From JAISGQ01 sp045536305 (GTDB taxonomy: Bacteria; Bacillota; Clostridia; Oscillospirales; Acutalibacteraceae): 64,000 nt of DNA. The notes under the pieces are model-generated. The model ran no database searches. It was given only the letters and a program-made list of their open reading frames with translations, and had not been told where the DNA came from. The position numbers were made by a program, and so were the translations under genes. This document shows, one piece after another, positions 7,489 through 15,468 of the stretch. Where the stretch lies: the NCBI GenBank assembly GCA_045536305.1, contig JAZSNH010000086.1, positions 1 to 64,000 on the forward strand. The letters are read 5' to 3'. Positions within the stretch are counted from its first letter, which is position 1, and each line of letters starts with the position of its first letter.

Positions 7489-9243
7489 TTATTCCATTAT
7501 AATTGCGTCAAATCGGCAGGACTTGCGGCACTGATCGCAGCGTATGCATAGCTTGGGGTCAATGACGTGCGCTTCCTTGACGTTGCCCGTAATAGCTCTC
7601 GCCGGACAGTTCCTGGCACAGAGAGTACAACCGCGGCATTTGTCTGCATCGATAATATAGGTGCGAAGAGCAGGACATTCCTTGGTGGGACATTTTTTGT
7701 GGACGATATGAGCAACATATTCATCTCTGAAATATCGTATAGTTGTAAGGACAGGGTTGGGAGCAGTCTGACCGAGACCGCAGAGAGCGCCGTCCTTAAC
7801 AGCATTGCAAAGCTCCTCTAAAAGCTCAATGTCGCCGTCCTTGCCTTCGCCCTCAACAATACGTGTGAGTATCTCCTGCATACGCTTTGTGCCGATACGG
7901 CAGTGTGTGCATTTGCCGCAGGATTCAAGAGCGGTGAAGTCAAGGAAAAACTTAGCCATGCCGACCATACAGGTGGATTCGTCCATAACGACCATACCGC
8001 CTGAGCCCATGATAGCGCCTGTTGCGCCGAGAGCCTTGTAGTCGATTACCGTATCAAGCAGCTCGGCAGGAATACAGCCGCCCGAGGGACCTCCCATCTG
8101 AACTGCCTTAAATTCCTTATTGTCGCGAATACCGCCGCCGATACCGAAAATAACATCTCGCAAGGTCTTGCCCATAGGTATCTCGACAAGACCACCCTTG
8201 CGTATCTTGCCGGTAAGGGCAAAAACCTTTGTGCCTTTGCTGTTTTCTGTTCCCATTGCCGCAAAGGCTGCGCCGCCGTTGTTGATTATCCATGAAACGT
8301 TGGCAAAGGTCTCAACATTGTTTATATTGGATGGTGCATCCATATATCCGCGCTGAGCGGGGAAGGGGGGTTTAAGGCGCGGCATGCCGCGTTTGCCCTC
8401 GAGTGATTCTATAAGAGCAGTTTCCTCTCCGCAGACAAATGCTCCTGCACCTGCCTTTATTCTCATGTCACAAGAGAAATCGGTGCCAAGAATGTTATTG
8501 CCCAAAAGATTGGCTTCTCTTGCCTGACGTATGGCTTCTTCGAGATGAACGATTGCCAGAGGATATTCGGCGCGAACATAAACTATCATTTCACATGCTC
8601 CTATAGCGTAAGCACCTATGAGCATGCCCTCGATAAGGGTGTGCGGATCAGATTCAATAACAGCTCTGTCCATAAACGCGCCGGGATCACCTTCATCGGC
8701 GTTGCAGATGAGGTATTTGTTTTCGCCTGTGCTCTGACGAGCGGCGTTCCATTTGAACCAGGTTGGAAAACCGGCACCGCCGCGTCCGGCAAGACCTGAA
8801 AGCTTTATTTCTTCTATAACCTCCTCAGGGGTCATGGAGGTAAGAACCTTCTTTAATGCTTCGTATCCGTCTGCAGCACAGTAATCCTCAAGAGAAGTTG
8901 GGTCGATAAGGCCACAGTGGCGCAGTGCTATTCGGGTCTGCTTTGTGAGAAATTCTTCATCTTCAGAGGAAATAAAAAGCTTCTCTACATGAGAGAGATC
9001 ACCCGTGCGAGCGGTCTCGACAATAGCGTCAGCATCATCGGGAGAGACACGAACAAGTCTTTTAAGAAGATTTTTATTATCATCATAGAGATCAACAATA
9101 GGCTCTAAAAAGCACATTCCGATACAGCCTGTACTGCCGAGGGTAAAGCCTTCGTTTTCCTTCATCAGAGCTTCGATGGCAGAGTGTACCTTAGCGGCAC
9201 CCGCAGCAACACCGCAGGAGCCTTCACCGATAACAATTCTCAT
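7489..9243 (-). CDS. NuoF/HydB-like NADH-binding flavin-iron-sulfur subunit
   Basis: A 584-residue NuoF-family subunit. Order: thioredoxin-like [2Fe-2S] domain (Cys near residues 10, 40 and 44, with GCIGMC), NADH/FMN domain (GLAGRGGAGFPTWFKW, CNADEGDPGAFMDR, GAFVCGEETALIESLEG), NuoF [4Fe-4S] site SCGKCTHCRIG, and a C-terminal two-cluster ferredoxin (CRGCTLCARNC, CIRCDQCRKSC). This is the exact architecture of HydB and NADH-dependent bifurcating enzymes. It overlaps the NuoE-like gene by 4 bases (ATGA) and precedes the GltD-like gene, so the three form one complex oxidising or reducing NAD(H). Confidence 0.9.
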   Translation of the reverse strand: MRIVIGEGSCGVAAGAAKVHSAIEALMKENEGFTLGSTGCIGMCFLEPIVDLYDDNKNLLKRLVRVSPDDADAIVETARTGDLSHVEKLFISSEDEEFLTKQTRIALRHCGLIDPTSLEDYCAADGYEALKKVLTSMTPEEVIEEIKLSGLAGRGGAGFPTWFKWNAARQSTGENKYLICNADEGDPGAFMDRAVIESDPHTLIEGMLIGAYAIGACEMIVYVRAEYPLAIVHLEEAIRQAREANLLGNNILGTDFSCDMRIKAGAGAFVCGEETALIESLEGKRGMPRLKPPFPAQRGYMDAPSNINNVETFANVSWIINNGGAAFAAMGTENSKGTKVFALTGKIRKGGLVEIPMGKTLRDVIFGIGGGIRDNKEFKAVQMGGPSGGCIPAELLDTVIDYKALGATGAIMGSGGMVVMDESTCMVGMAKFFLDFTALESCGKCTHCRIGTKRMQEILTRIVEGEGKDGDIELLEELCNAVKDGALCGLGQTAPNPVLTTIRYFRDEYVAHIVHKKCPTKECPALRTYIIDADKCRGCTLCARNCPARAITGNVKEAHVIDPKLCIRCDQCRKSCRFDAIIME

Positions 9244-9737
9244 TTCCCTGCCTCCTTTGCCTTAATATCTTTGATTATAGCGATAGCACTTTCTGGGGTA
9301 AGATTGCCATAAGCTTCGCCGTTTATCATAATTACGGGGGCGAGAGAACAGCAGCCGAGACAAGCGACATTTTCAAGAGTAAAAAGTCCGTCCTTTGTGG
9401 TCTCACCGTTTTCGATTTCAAGGTATTTAGCGACAGCTTCGCCGACACGCTTACTGCCGTTTACATGACATGCAGTGCCCTGACAAGCCATAATAAGATA
9501 TTTTCCGATAGGAGTAAGACGAAACTGAGAATAGAAGGTAGCGACACCAACAACCTCAGCAGGTGAAGTGCCGATACGTTCTGCGATATGATACATCACA
9601 TCACGGGGAAGATAGCCATATATCTCCTGAGCCTTCTGCAAAATAGCAATAAGGCTTCCTGGAATATGGGCGTATTCGTCAAGCACACCCTTGAGCAGGG
9701 AAAGATCGCTCGAAGGTCCTTTGCAATTACTGCACAT
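9240..9737 (-). CDS. NuoE/HydC-like [2Fe-2S] subunit
   Basis: A 165-residue NuoE-family protein that accompanies the NuoF-like subunit. The thioredoxin-like [2Fe-2S] domain shows CQGTACHVNG and CLGCCSLAPV, giving the four Cys ligands; GTSPAEVVGVATFYSQF is the conserved helix before them. The open frame extends 22 codons further, but ATG at 9737 is preceded by GGAGG (9747-9751) and begins MCSNCKGP, so this start is preferred. It is the first gene of a three-gene minus-strand operon. Confidence 0.9.
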   Translation of the reverse strand: MCSNCKGPSSDLSLLKGVLDEYAHIPGSLIAILQKAQEIYGYLPRDVMYHIAERIGTSPAEVVGVATFYSQFRLTPIGKYLIMACQGTACHVNGSKRVGEAVAKYLEIENGETTKDGLFTLENVACLGCCSLAPVIMINGEAYGNLTPESAIAIIKDIKAKEAGK

Positions 9738-9956
9738 AATAAATTTCCTCCAAAAGAGTTGATTTGTCAAAGCGTCGGCATTATGCACGGCTTTGACACA
9801 CAAAACAATTTAACAGATTATTATATAATCTTATAACGTAACAAAGGAAAAATCAACGCTTTACAGCATTAAAAAATAAATTTCCATGGAAAAGTTAGAA
9901 AGAACGAAGTATGGATATGTCTTTGAGTATGTTTTATTGTAAAAAACAGATATTTT

Positions 9957-10005
9957 ATAGCAAAGAAGCCTCCGTTCTATCTTTGAACGGAGGCTTCTTT
10001 GCTAT
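9957..10005 (-). terminator. Perfect 21-bp hairpin ending the RyR operon
   Basis: Arms 9957-9977 and 9985-10005 are exact complements with a 7-base loop. The right arm overlaps the stop codon of the small RyR gene (10002-10004). Confidence 0.85.
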
Positions 10006-10289
10006 TTCTTTATGTCGTAACCGAGCTTGATGATGAGCTTGAGAGTTTCAACCGAAGTGTTGCGGTCATATTCCTTCTCGCTTTCGGGAAGCTCTTCGTA
10101 TGGGATAAGACAAGGGTGATGCTTAAGCTCATCATTTCTGACCGGGCCGTAGGTCCAGCCCTGTTTGATTCTGGTCAGAGCCCATACCTCATGCGTGTTT
10201 TTTGCCATATACTCAACAAGCTCCTGAAGATCCTCCGGTAATGTAACATCGGAAGTATCGATGGGTGAAGGCTTATAATTTTCGTACAT
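10002..10289 (-). CDS. Stand-alone RyR-domain protein
   Basis: A 95-residue protein that is essentially one RyR (ryanodine receptor repeat, PF02026-type) domain: NTHEVWALTRIKQGWTYGP, then LIPYEELPESEKEYDRNT and LKLIIKLGY. The open frame continues upstream, but ATG at 10289 has AAGGAGG 9 bases before it, so that start is used. Its leader SPIDTSDVTLPEDL is clearly paralogous to the N-terminus of the 834-residue protein encoded 23 bases upstream in the same operon. In bacteria RyR domains are thought to bind small ligands; the ligand here is unknown. It may act as a regulator or binding partner of the large protein. Confidence 0.85.
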   Translation of the reverse strand: MYENYKPSPIDTSDVTLPEDLQELVEYMAKNTHEVWALTRIKQGWTYGPVRNDELKHHPCLIPYEELPESEKEYDRNTSVETLKLIIKLGYDIKK

Positions 10290-10312
10290 AGTATATTCCT
10301 CCTTCGTTATTA

Positions 10313-12817
10313 TCAGAACGGTAAGCTGATCTCGCTTCCGGCAGTAAGAAGAGTCCATTCGCCGATCTCTTCGACAGCGGCACGAGCGGCATCTATAAAT
10401 ATCTTTTGCGCGGCCTTGGTCTCTGCTTCGGTGGGGAGAGCATCATCCGAGACAAGAACGCCGTCGAGGCAAGCGGTGAGCTTCTGATATTTAACTGCCA
10501 TCCATTTATATCGCAGAGCGTTATCGGAATACAGCTGGCTTTCATGGAAAATTAGCAAGCATCCGATAATGGCAGGTATAATACCGATGAAGAAAATAAA
10601 GAGTGACTCGCCTATGGTGTAATATATGCCGGTATCAAACTGATCTGTAAAAAGATCGCGCCAATTTTCGTGAGATATTCCGTTGGTATTTGCAAAAAAA
10701 ACTATAAAAGCGGCGATAGTAACAGCCAGAGTTAATACAACAGCGGATATGGTGGAGATTTTTCTGAAGATTAAAAGTCCCTTTGCCTTTTTGAAATACT
10801 CACTGCCTCTTCCTCTGTCAAAGTCCATCTGTGCTTTATCGGAGGACGGAATATAAACCTTTGCGTTGCTCTGACCGTCAAGCAGACTGTCCGCGGAGCC
10901 TATCCACATCCTGCGTATGGTATCAAGAGGTATATAAGCCTGACGGCTGCTGTCATAATAGCCTGCGGCCGCATCGACAATATTCCAGCCTCTGTATATA
11001 TACTGAGCCCACTCAAGTTCCTGCTGCTGGCGTTCGCTGAGAAATTCGCTCGCATCGATTTCGTGAATACCTGCTGCGTTGAGGTATGTCTTGACTCTGA
11101 GCATCTCGGAAAGCAGACGCATATTGAGGTGGACGCTGTGGTAATTCTTATGCTGAGTGATAAAGAAAATGACAAGTGCGGCAATTATGCCGAGAGCCGA
11201 GAGCGAGCCGCCGATAATACCGATGAGTGAGCGAGAGGAAGCAAGATCGGAAAAGATACCGTAAGATGCGAGACCTATGCCCGCAAATACAGAAACAAGA
11301 ACAGTCTGAACTTTTTTGGCATTTTGGAAAAGAGTAGCAACAGTATCAAGTCTCAGATGACGCATATTAACAGCATCGGCAGAAAGGCTTTTGCCGTGTG
11401 TGCTGTCGTTCAGGAGATCGTATTCCTGAGTGGTTCTTTTCGAGTTTTCAATTTTTATTATTGAACGATTGATATTGTCGTACATGCCGATGTTTAGGAA
11501 ATAACGATTCTTTTTGGATTGCTCCAGCGCATCGTTATAATCCTTCTTGTTTTTGGCTCGTTTAATATTTTTCCGGAGATCTGTGCGGAGTTTTTTCTTA
11601 GCCTTTGAAAATTCCTCGTCAGAATACTTTATAAGACGTCTGATATGGGCTTTTTCACCATCGGAAAGCTGTTTGTTTGCGGCCTCTGCAATAAGCTTTT
11701 TGTGAGTAATTCTGTCGTGCTGTGAGATAAGCTTTTTCTTATCATCCTTATATTTTTCCCTTAATTTCTTGATTTCCTTGCGTATGATAGGTTTGATCGA
11801 GCCTGTTGCAACAGTGGCCTCAGTTTCGCCCATAATGACATTGCACTTTTTCTTTTTATCATATACAAGCTGAACATTATTGAGTGTATACCAGTTTTTG
11901 CCTGATTCAAGTATATACGGAAGCAGCAGGCGGCTCATCCAATGAAGCTCGCTCCTGACCTCTCCGGGGAGGACAATATGATAAACAGCGTGAGAATCAT
12001 TGATAGCAGTGCGTTGAGGATCGGGCGATGCTGCATCAAATTCAAGAAGCGATCTGCGTACGGCAGAGCCTGCGCGGCTATTTTTATCTATACCCTTCCA
12101 GAGTGCAAGGAGAAGAAAAGAGTTGTTTGCGATATACTCTTCTGCGCTGCAGGGAACGGTTATATGTTTGAGGTCATAATCCATAAGTTGTGCGGCATCA
12201 TTGTTTACACAGATAATCTCAATGCCGTATTTTTCTGCGGCGTAGTAGGCGGCAGAAATTTCAGTGTTATTGGCAAGCTCCGAAATTATATAAATCGGAG
12301 TTTTTCTTTCGCTGTTAGCGGTTTTTTCACAGGTCATATCAAGCGATTCGAAGATGTGACAGGCAAAAGCGTCAATTGATTTCTGCAGAGAATTCATACA
12401 CAGCTCACTGCAGTCATCACCAGATAATCCGATTATAAAGGGCGCGTGATAAAGAGGTGCGGCTTTGTCGTTATGATATTTCTTGAAATAGCTGCGCTCT
12501 ATCTGACCCCAATATGTGTTGTCTTTCTTTTCGATTTTGTAGCCTCTGCTGATTATCAGCTTGACTGTCTCCTCTACAGAGTTGATGTCCGCCAGCTTTT
12601 CGGCAGGATTGAGGCAGTCATAGGGTTTAAGAAAAGAGTTCTTTTTGTAAGTATTGTCATCCGATTCCCCATAAGTATAGCCGGCCTTCATTCTTTTTTC
12701 GGCCCATCCTTCGTGAGCATTGCAGGCGAGGTCATCAATAAGCAGGTTCAGCTCATCGGGAACAGTGACCTGTGTCGTATCCACCGGATGAGGAACATAA
12801 ATTTTATTTTCGTCCAA
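10313..12817 (-). CDS. RyR-SLOG-like-4TM (SLATT-like) membrane protein
   Basis: An 834-residue protein. Residues 5-97 form an RyR domain (NAHEGWAEKRMKAGYTYG, LKPYDCLNPAEKL). Residues ~125-290 resemble a SLOG nucleotide-binding domain: PFIIGLSG, then IYIISELANNTEISAAYYAA, YIANNSFLLLALWKG and YHIVLPGEVR follow the order seen in YpsA-like SLOG proteins. A Lys-rich, probably helical stretch spans 340-440. Two helix pairs follow (TM 504-525 and 531-553; TM 684-709 and 738-757), with LLSEMLRVKTYLNAAGI and IRRMWIG resembling the helices after the membrane pair in SLATT effectors. Start is TTG at 12817 behind AGGAGGG. SLOG/SLATT proteins are predicted, from family surveys, to sense nucleotides and act on membranes in defence. 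Function here is inference. Confidence 0.78.
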   Translation of the reverse strand: MDENKIYVPHPVDTTQVTVPDELNLLIDDLACNAHEGWAEKRMKAGYTYGESDDNTYKKNSFLKPYDCLNPAEKLADINSVEETVKLIISRGYKIEKKDNTYWGQIERSYFKKYHNDKAAPLYHAPFIIGLSGDDCSELCMNSLQKSIDAFACHIFESLDMTCEKTANSERKTPIYIISELANNTEISAAYYAAEKYGIEIICVNNDAAQLMDYDLKHITVPCSAEEYIANNSFLLLALWKGIDKNSRAGSAVRRSLLEFDAASPDPQRTAINDSHAVYHIVLPGEVRSELHWMSRLLLPYILESGKNWYTLNNVQLVYDKKKKCNVIMGETEATVATGSIKPIIRKEIKKLREKYKDDKKKLISQHDRITHKKLIAEAANKQLSDGEKAHIRRLIKYSDEEFSKAKKKLRTDLRKNIKRAKNKKDYNDALEQSKKNRYFLNIGMYDNINRSIIKIENSKRTTQEYDLLNDSTHGKSLSADAVNMRHLRLDTVATLFQNAKKVQTVLVSVFAGIGLASYGIFSDLASSRSLIGIIGGSLSALGIIAALVIFFITQHKNYHSVHLNMRLLSEMLRVKTYLNAAGIHEIDASEFLSERQQQELEWAQYIYRGWNIVDAAAGYYDSSRQAYIPLDTIRRMWIGSADSLLDGQSNAKVYIPSSDKAQMDFDRGRGSEYFKKAKGLLIFRKISTISAVVLTLAVTIAAFIVFFANTNGISHENWRDLFTDQFDTGIYYTIGESLFIFFIGIIPAIIGCLLIFHESQLYSDNALRYKWMAVKYQKLTACLDGVLVSDDALPTEAETKAAQKIFIDAARAAVEEIGEWTLLTAGSEISLPF

Positions 12818-12848
12818 ATTTCTTCCCTCCTAAGTATACTTTATTAAA

Positions 12849-12876
12849 ATTATATCAGAAAAAAAGGAATAATCAA
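12849..12876 (-). promoter_or_regulatory. Promoter of the RyR operon
   Basis: On the minus strand TTGATT (12876-12871), 16 bases, TATAAT (12854-12849), about 30 bases before the TTG start codon. Confidence 0.7.
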
Positions 12877-12921
12877 GTGTGATAAATAATAATGCATCTG
12901 TGCTGAATGTGTGATGTGATG

Positions 12922-12950
12922 TTGACTAAAAAGACGGCATGAGGTAAAAT
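12922..12950 (+). promoter_or_regulatory. Promoter of the DUF3737 gene
   Basis: TTGACT (12922-12927), 17 bases, TAAAAT (12945-12950), 36 bases before the ATG. Confidence 0.75.
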
Positions 12951-12985
12951 AACAAAGTTATTGAACGCAAAAGGAATGTAGTAAA

Positions 12986-13840
12986 ATGAAATTTGAAAAT
13001 CTCTTTCTTGACGAGGAACGGGCACTTTATGCGGTGAAAAATGCTGAGGTCGTAAACTGCCGCTTTGACGGACCTGCCGACGGTGAATCGGCACTTAAGG
13101 AATGTGCTGATATATCATTGAGGGATTGCTGTTTTAACCTGCGTTATCCGTTGTGGCATGTGACAAGAGCAACTGTTGATTTATGCGAAATGACAGAAAA
13201 TTGCCGTGCCGCATTATGGTATGATAAAGAGATATATATTAAAAACTGTGTTTTGAACGGTATAAAGGCAGTTCGCGAGTGTGAAGGTGTTGTGCTTGAT
13301 AGGTGCAGCATAGCTTCGCCTGAGTTTGGGTGGTTCAGCAGCGATGTTAAACTGACCGACTGCACCGTTGAGGGAGAATACCCGTTTTTAAAAGCAAACG
13401 ATCTGGAGCTTAAAAGAGTGAAACTCAAGGGCAAATATTCCTTTCAATACGTAGAAAATATGGTTATAAGGGAGTCGGTGCTCGATACAAAGGATGCATT
13501 CTGGCACAGCAGGAATGTTACAGTGTATGACAGTGTGATTAAAGGTGAATACCTTGCATGGTACTCCGAAAATCTTCGCCTTGTCAGGTGTAAGATAATA
13601 GGAACTCAGCCGCTTTGCTATGCAAAAGGTCTTGTTCTCGAGGACTGTGAAATGGAAGATACCGACCTTTCCTTTGAGCGCAGCGAGGTAGATGCTGTAG
13701 TCAGGGGAGATATTTTAAGTGTGAAAAACCCAATAAGGGGATACATAAAGGCAGACTCGATAGGTGAAGTGATAATGGACGATACACTGCCAAAACCGTC
13801 TGTCTGCAGGATCGAAATCTCAGACCGCATTGTTGTATGA
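12986..13840 (+). CDS. DUF3737 beta-helix protein
   Basis: A 284-residue protein built of short repeated turns ending in Cys, Asp or Trp (for example VVNCRFDGPADGESALKECADI kept short here as NCRFDGPA, LRDCCFNLRYPLWH, ALWYDKEIYIKNC, AFWHSRNVTVYDSVI). This pattern is DUF3737, predicted to be a right-handed beta-helix. There is no signal peptide, so it is probably cytoplasmic. Function unknown. It has its own promoter and is not linked to the divergent RyR operon except by position. Confidence 0.85.
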   Translation: MKFENLFLDEERALYAVKNAEVVNCRFDGPADGESALKECADISLRDCCFNLRYPLWHVTRATVDLCEMTENCRAALWYDKEIYIKNCVLNGIKAVRECEGVVLDRCSIASPEFGWFSSDVKLTDCTVEGEYPFLKANDLELKRVKLKGKYSFQYVENMVIRESVLDTKDAFWHSRNVTVYDSVIKGEYLAWYSENLRLVRCKIIGTQPLCYAKGLVLEDCEMEDTDLSFERSEVDAVVRGDILSVKNPIRGYIKADSIGEVIMDDTLPKPSVCRIEISDRIVV

Positions 13841-13880
13841 GACTTTGATGAATCAAACCGATACAGCAGATAAATTTAAA

Positions 13881-13934
13881 TACATAGCAAAACAACCTGT
13901 GGGAATGATTTCCCACAGGTTGTTTTGCTATGTA
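13881..13934. terminator. Perfect 25-bp bidirectional hairpin
   Basis: Arms 13881-13905 and 13910-13934 are exact complements with a 4-base loop, between the convergent DUF3737 and symporter genes. Confidence 0.85.
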
Positions 13935-13953
13935 AAGAACATTATTCTTCTGC

Positions 13954-15408
13954 TTAGTTGATTTCTTCGGTGTTTTCACTGCGCTCCTTAAGCTCATCGA
14001 GTATCTGTGCATACATCTTTTCATCTATCTTGAATTTTTTCGAATAAATAATAAAACCAAGAAGTATGCAAAGGAGGGGGAACAACATCATAGCACCCTT
14101 CATTATCCAAAGAGGAGTGCCGGTGACTGCGTTGATGAGAGCATCTATCTCGGCCTGCGCCGAAGCAATTGCGGCAGGGTCAGTAAGAGTCTCTATTTTT
14201 TCTTCTATCTGAGTGATTTTAAGAGATTCACTGTTGATTCCCGAGATAATAAGTGTGATAGTGACAACACCTGTTCCGATTGCACCGCCAAGCTTATTGA
14301 TAAAGGGCTGAACGGCAAAGCTTACAGACTCGTTTCTTTTCCCGAGCTTCCACTGACCGTATTCAACAGCATCAGCAAGGAAGAGGAGCATAAGCAGCTG
14401 AATAAATGCCTGAGCAAAGAACAGTGCAAGCCCTGCTGCGATTATCATGGGAAGCTTCTCAAAAGAGAAGAAGAACAGCAGATAAGCGGCAACTACAACG
14501 ATCATAGAGCCGGTATATAACTGACGTCTGGTGAATTTTTTACTAAAGAGAGGGAAGATGGAGAGTGCTGTAAGCTGAGCGACACCAAGGACTGCCGCAA
14601 AAATCATATAGGTTCCCTCGTCTTTATAGGCGTACTTGAAATAGTAAACACCAAATGAGGTTGTAGTGCAGTAACCGATCATGAAAAGTGCCATTGCAAC
14701 AGCAGTAACCATAAGCTGATCATTTTTGACAAGAGCCTTGAGCATGCCCTTGAGAGTGGTTCTTTCCTGGCTTTTAAGCTCTGAACGATCTTCCTTTACT
14801 CCGATAATTGTAACAAGCTGGAAAATCCACATGAGAGCAACAATTATAACAGTAAAGAGGAAATAGCTCTTTTTTGCCGGCATACCGAAAAGGTCGGGCA
14901 CCATAGTATAAAGAACAACAACAGCAAACATACCGACATTTGCACATATTCTTGCTATTGCGCCAACTCCCTCGCGAACCTTCTGATCTTTTGAGATAGC
15001 AGGCATAAGGGACCAATAGGAGATGTCGTTTGTAGTATATGTCATACCCCAAAGCAGGTAAATTACAGCAAAGAATATGATGTAGCCCTTATCAGAAAGG
15101 TTGAAATCTGTAAACAGCAGTATAGTAAGGATTCCCGATGCAAAGGCACCGAATACGATCCACGGCTTGAATTTACCCCAGTGTGTTTTTGTGTTGTCAA
15201 CGATAGTGCCCATGATAGGATCGTTTAAGGCATCAAATACGCGGAATATCACCATTAGTGTACCTATGACAGCAAGCTGATTATCGGAAAGACCTACCAC
15301 CTCTGTCAGATAAGTAATAAGGTACATGCTGATGAGGGTATATACGGCATCTCTGCCTATAGTACCCAAACCGAAGCAAAATTTATTTCTTCGCATTGAT
15401 TTTTCCAT
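13954..15408 (-). CDS. GPH-family sugar:cation symporter
   Basis: A 484-residue, 12-helix transporter of the glycoside-pentoside-hexuronide (MelB-like) family. The N-terminal FGLGTIGRDAVYTLI, the helix 2-3 loop FDALNDPIMGTIVD and TKTHWGKFKPWIVFG, and YWSLMPAISKD are diagnostic. It imports a glycoside with Na+ or H+. It follows the oligo-glucosidase gene by 60 bases on the same strand, so the pair probably imports and splits an alpha-glucoside such as isomaltose or a short malto-oligosaccharide. ATG at 15408 follows AGGAAAGG. Confidence 0.9.
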   Translation of the reverse strand: MEKSMRRNKFCFGLGTIGRDAVYTLISMYLITYLTEVVGLSDNQLAVIGTLMVIFRVFDALNDPIMGTIVDNTKTHWGKFKPWIVFGAFASGILTILLFTDFNLSDKGYIIFFAVIYLLWGMTYTTNDISYWSLMPAISKDQKVREGVGAIARICANVGMFAVVVLYTMVPDLFGMPAKKSYFLFTVIIVALMWIFQLVTIIGVKEDRSELKSQERTTLKGMLKALVKNDQLMVTAVAMALFMIGYCTTTSFGVYYFKYAYKDEGTYMIFAAVLGVAQLTALSIFPLFSKKFTRRQLYTGSMIVVVAAYLLFFFSFEKLPMIIAAGLALFFAQAFIQLLMLLFLADAVEYGQWKLGKRNESVSFAVQPFINKLGGAIGTGVVTITLIISGINSESLKITQIEEKIETLTDPAAIASAQAEIDALINAVTGTPLWIMKGAMMLFPLLCILLGFIIYSKKFKIDEKMYAQILDELKERSENTEEIN

Positions 15409-15468
15409 TTTTTCCTTTCCTTTCCATGTCTCTGTGTTTTTAACAAAGTCCTATAATAAGTGAAGCGT

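Noticed and set aside
9738..9803. Extended N-terminus of the NuoE-like subunit
   Set aside because: The internal ATG at 9737 has GGAGG with proper spacing and starts the family-like sequence.
10002..12817. Whether the RyR pair is part of a CBASS or Thoeris locus
   Set aside because: No CD-NTase, TIR, SIR2 or effector-nuclease gene occurs within the window, so no known system can be named.
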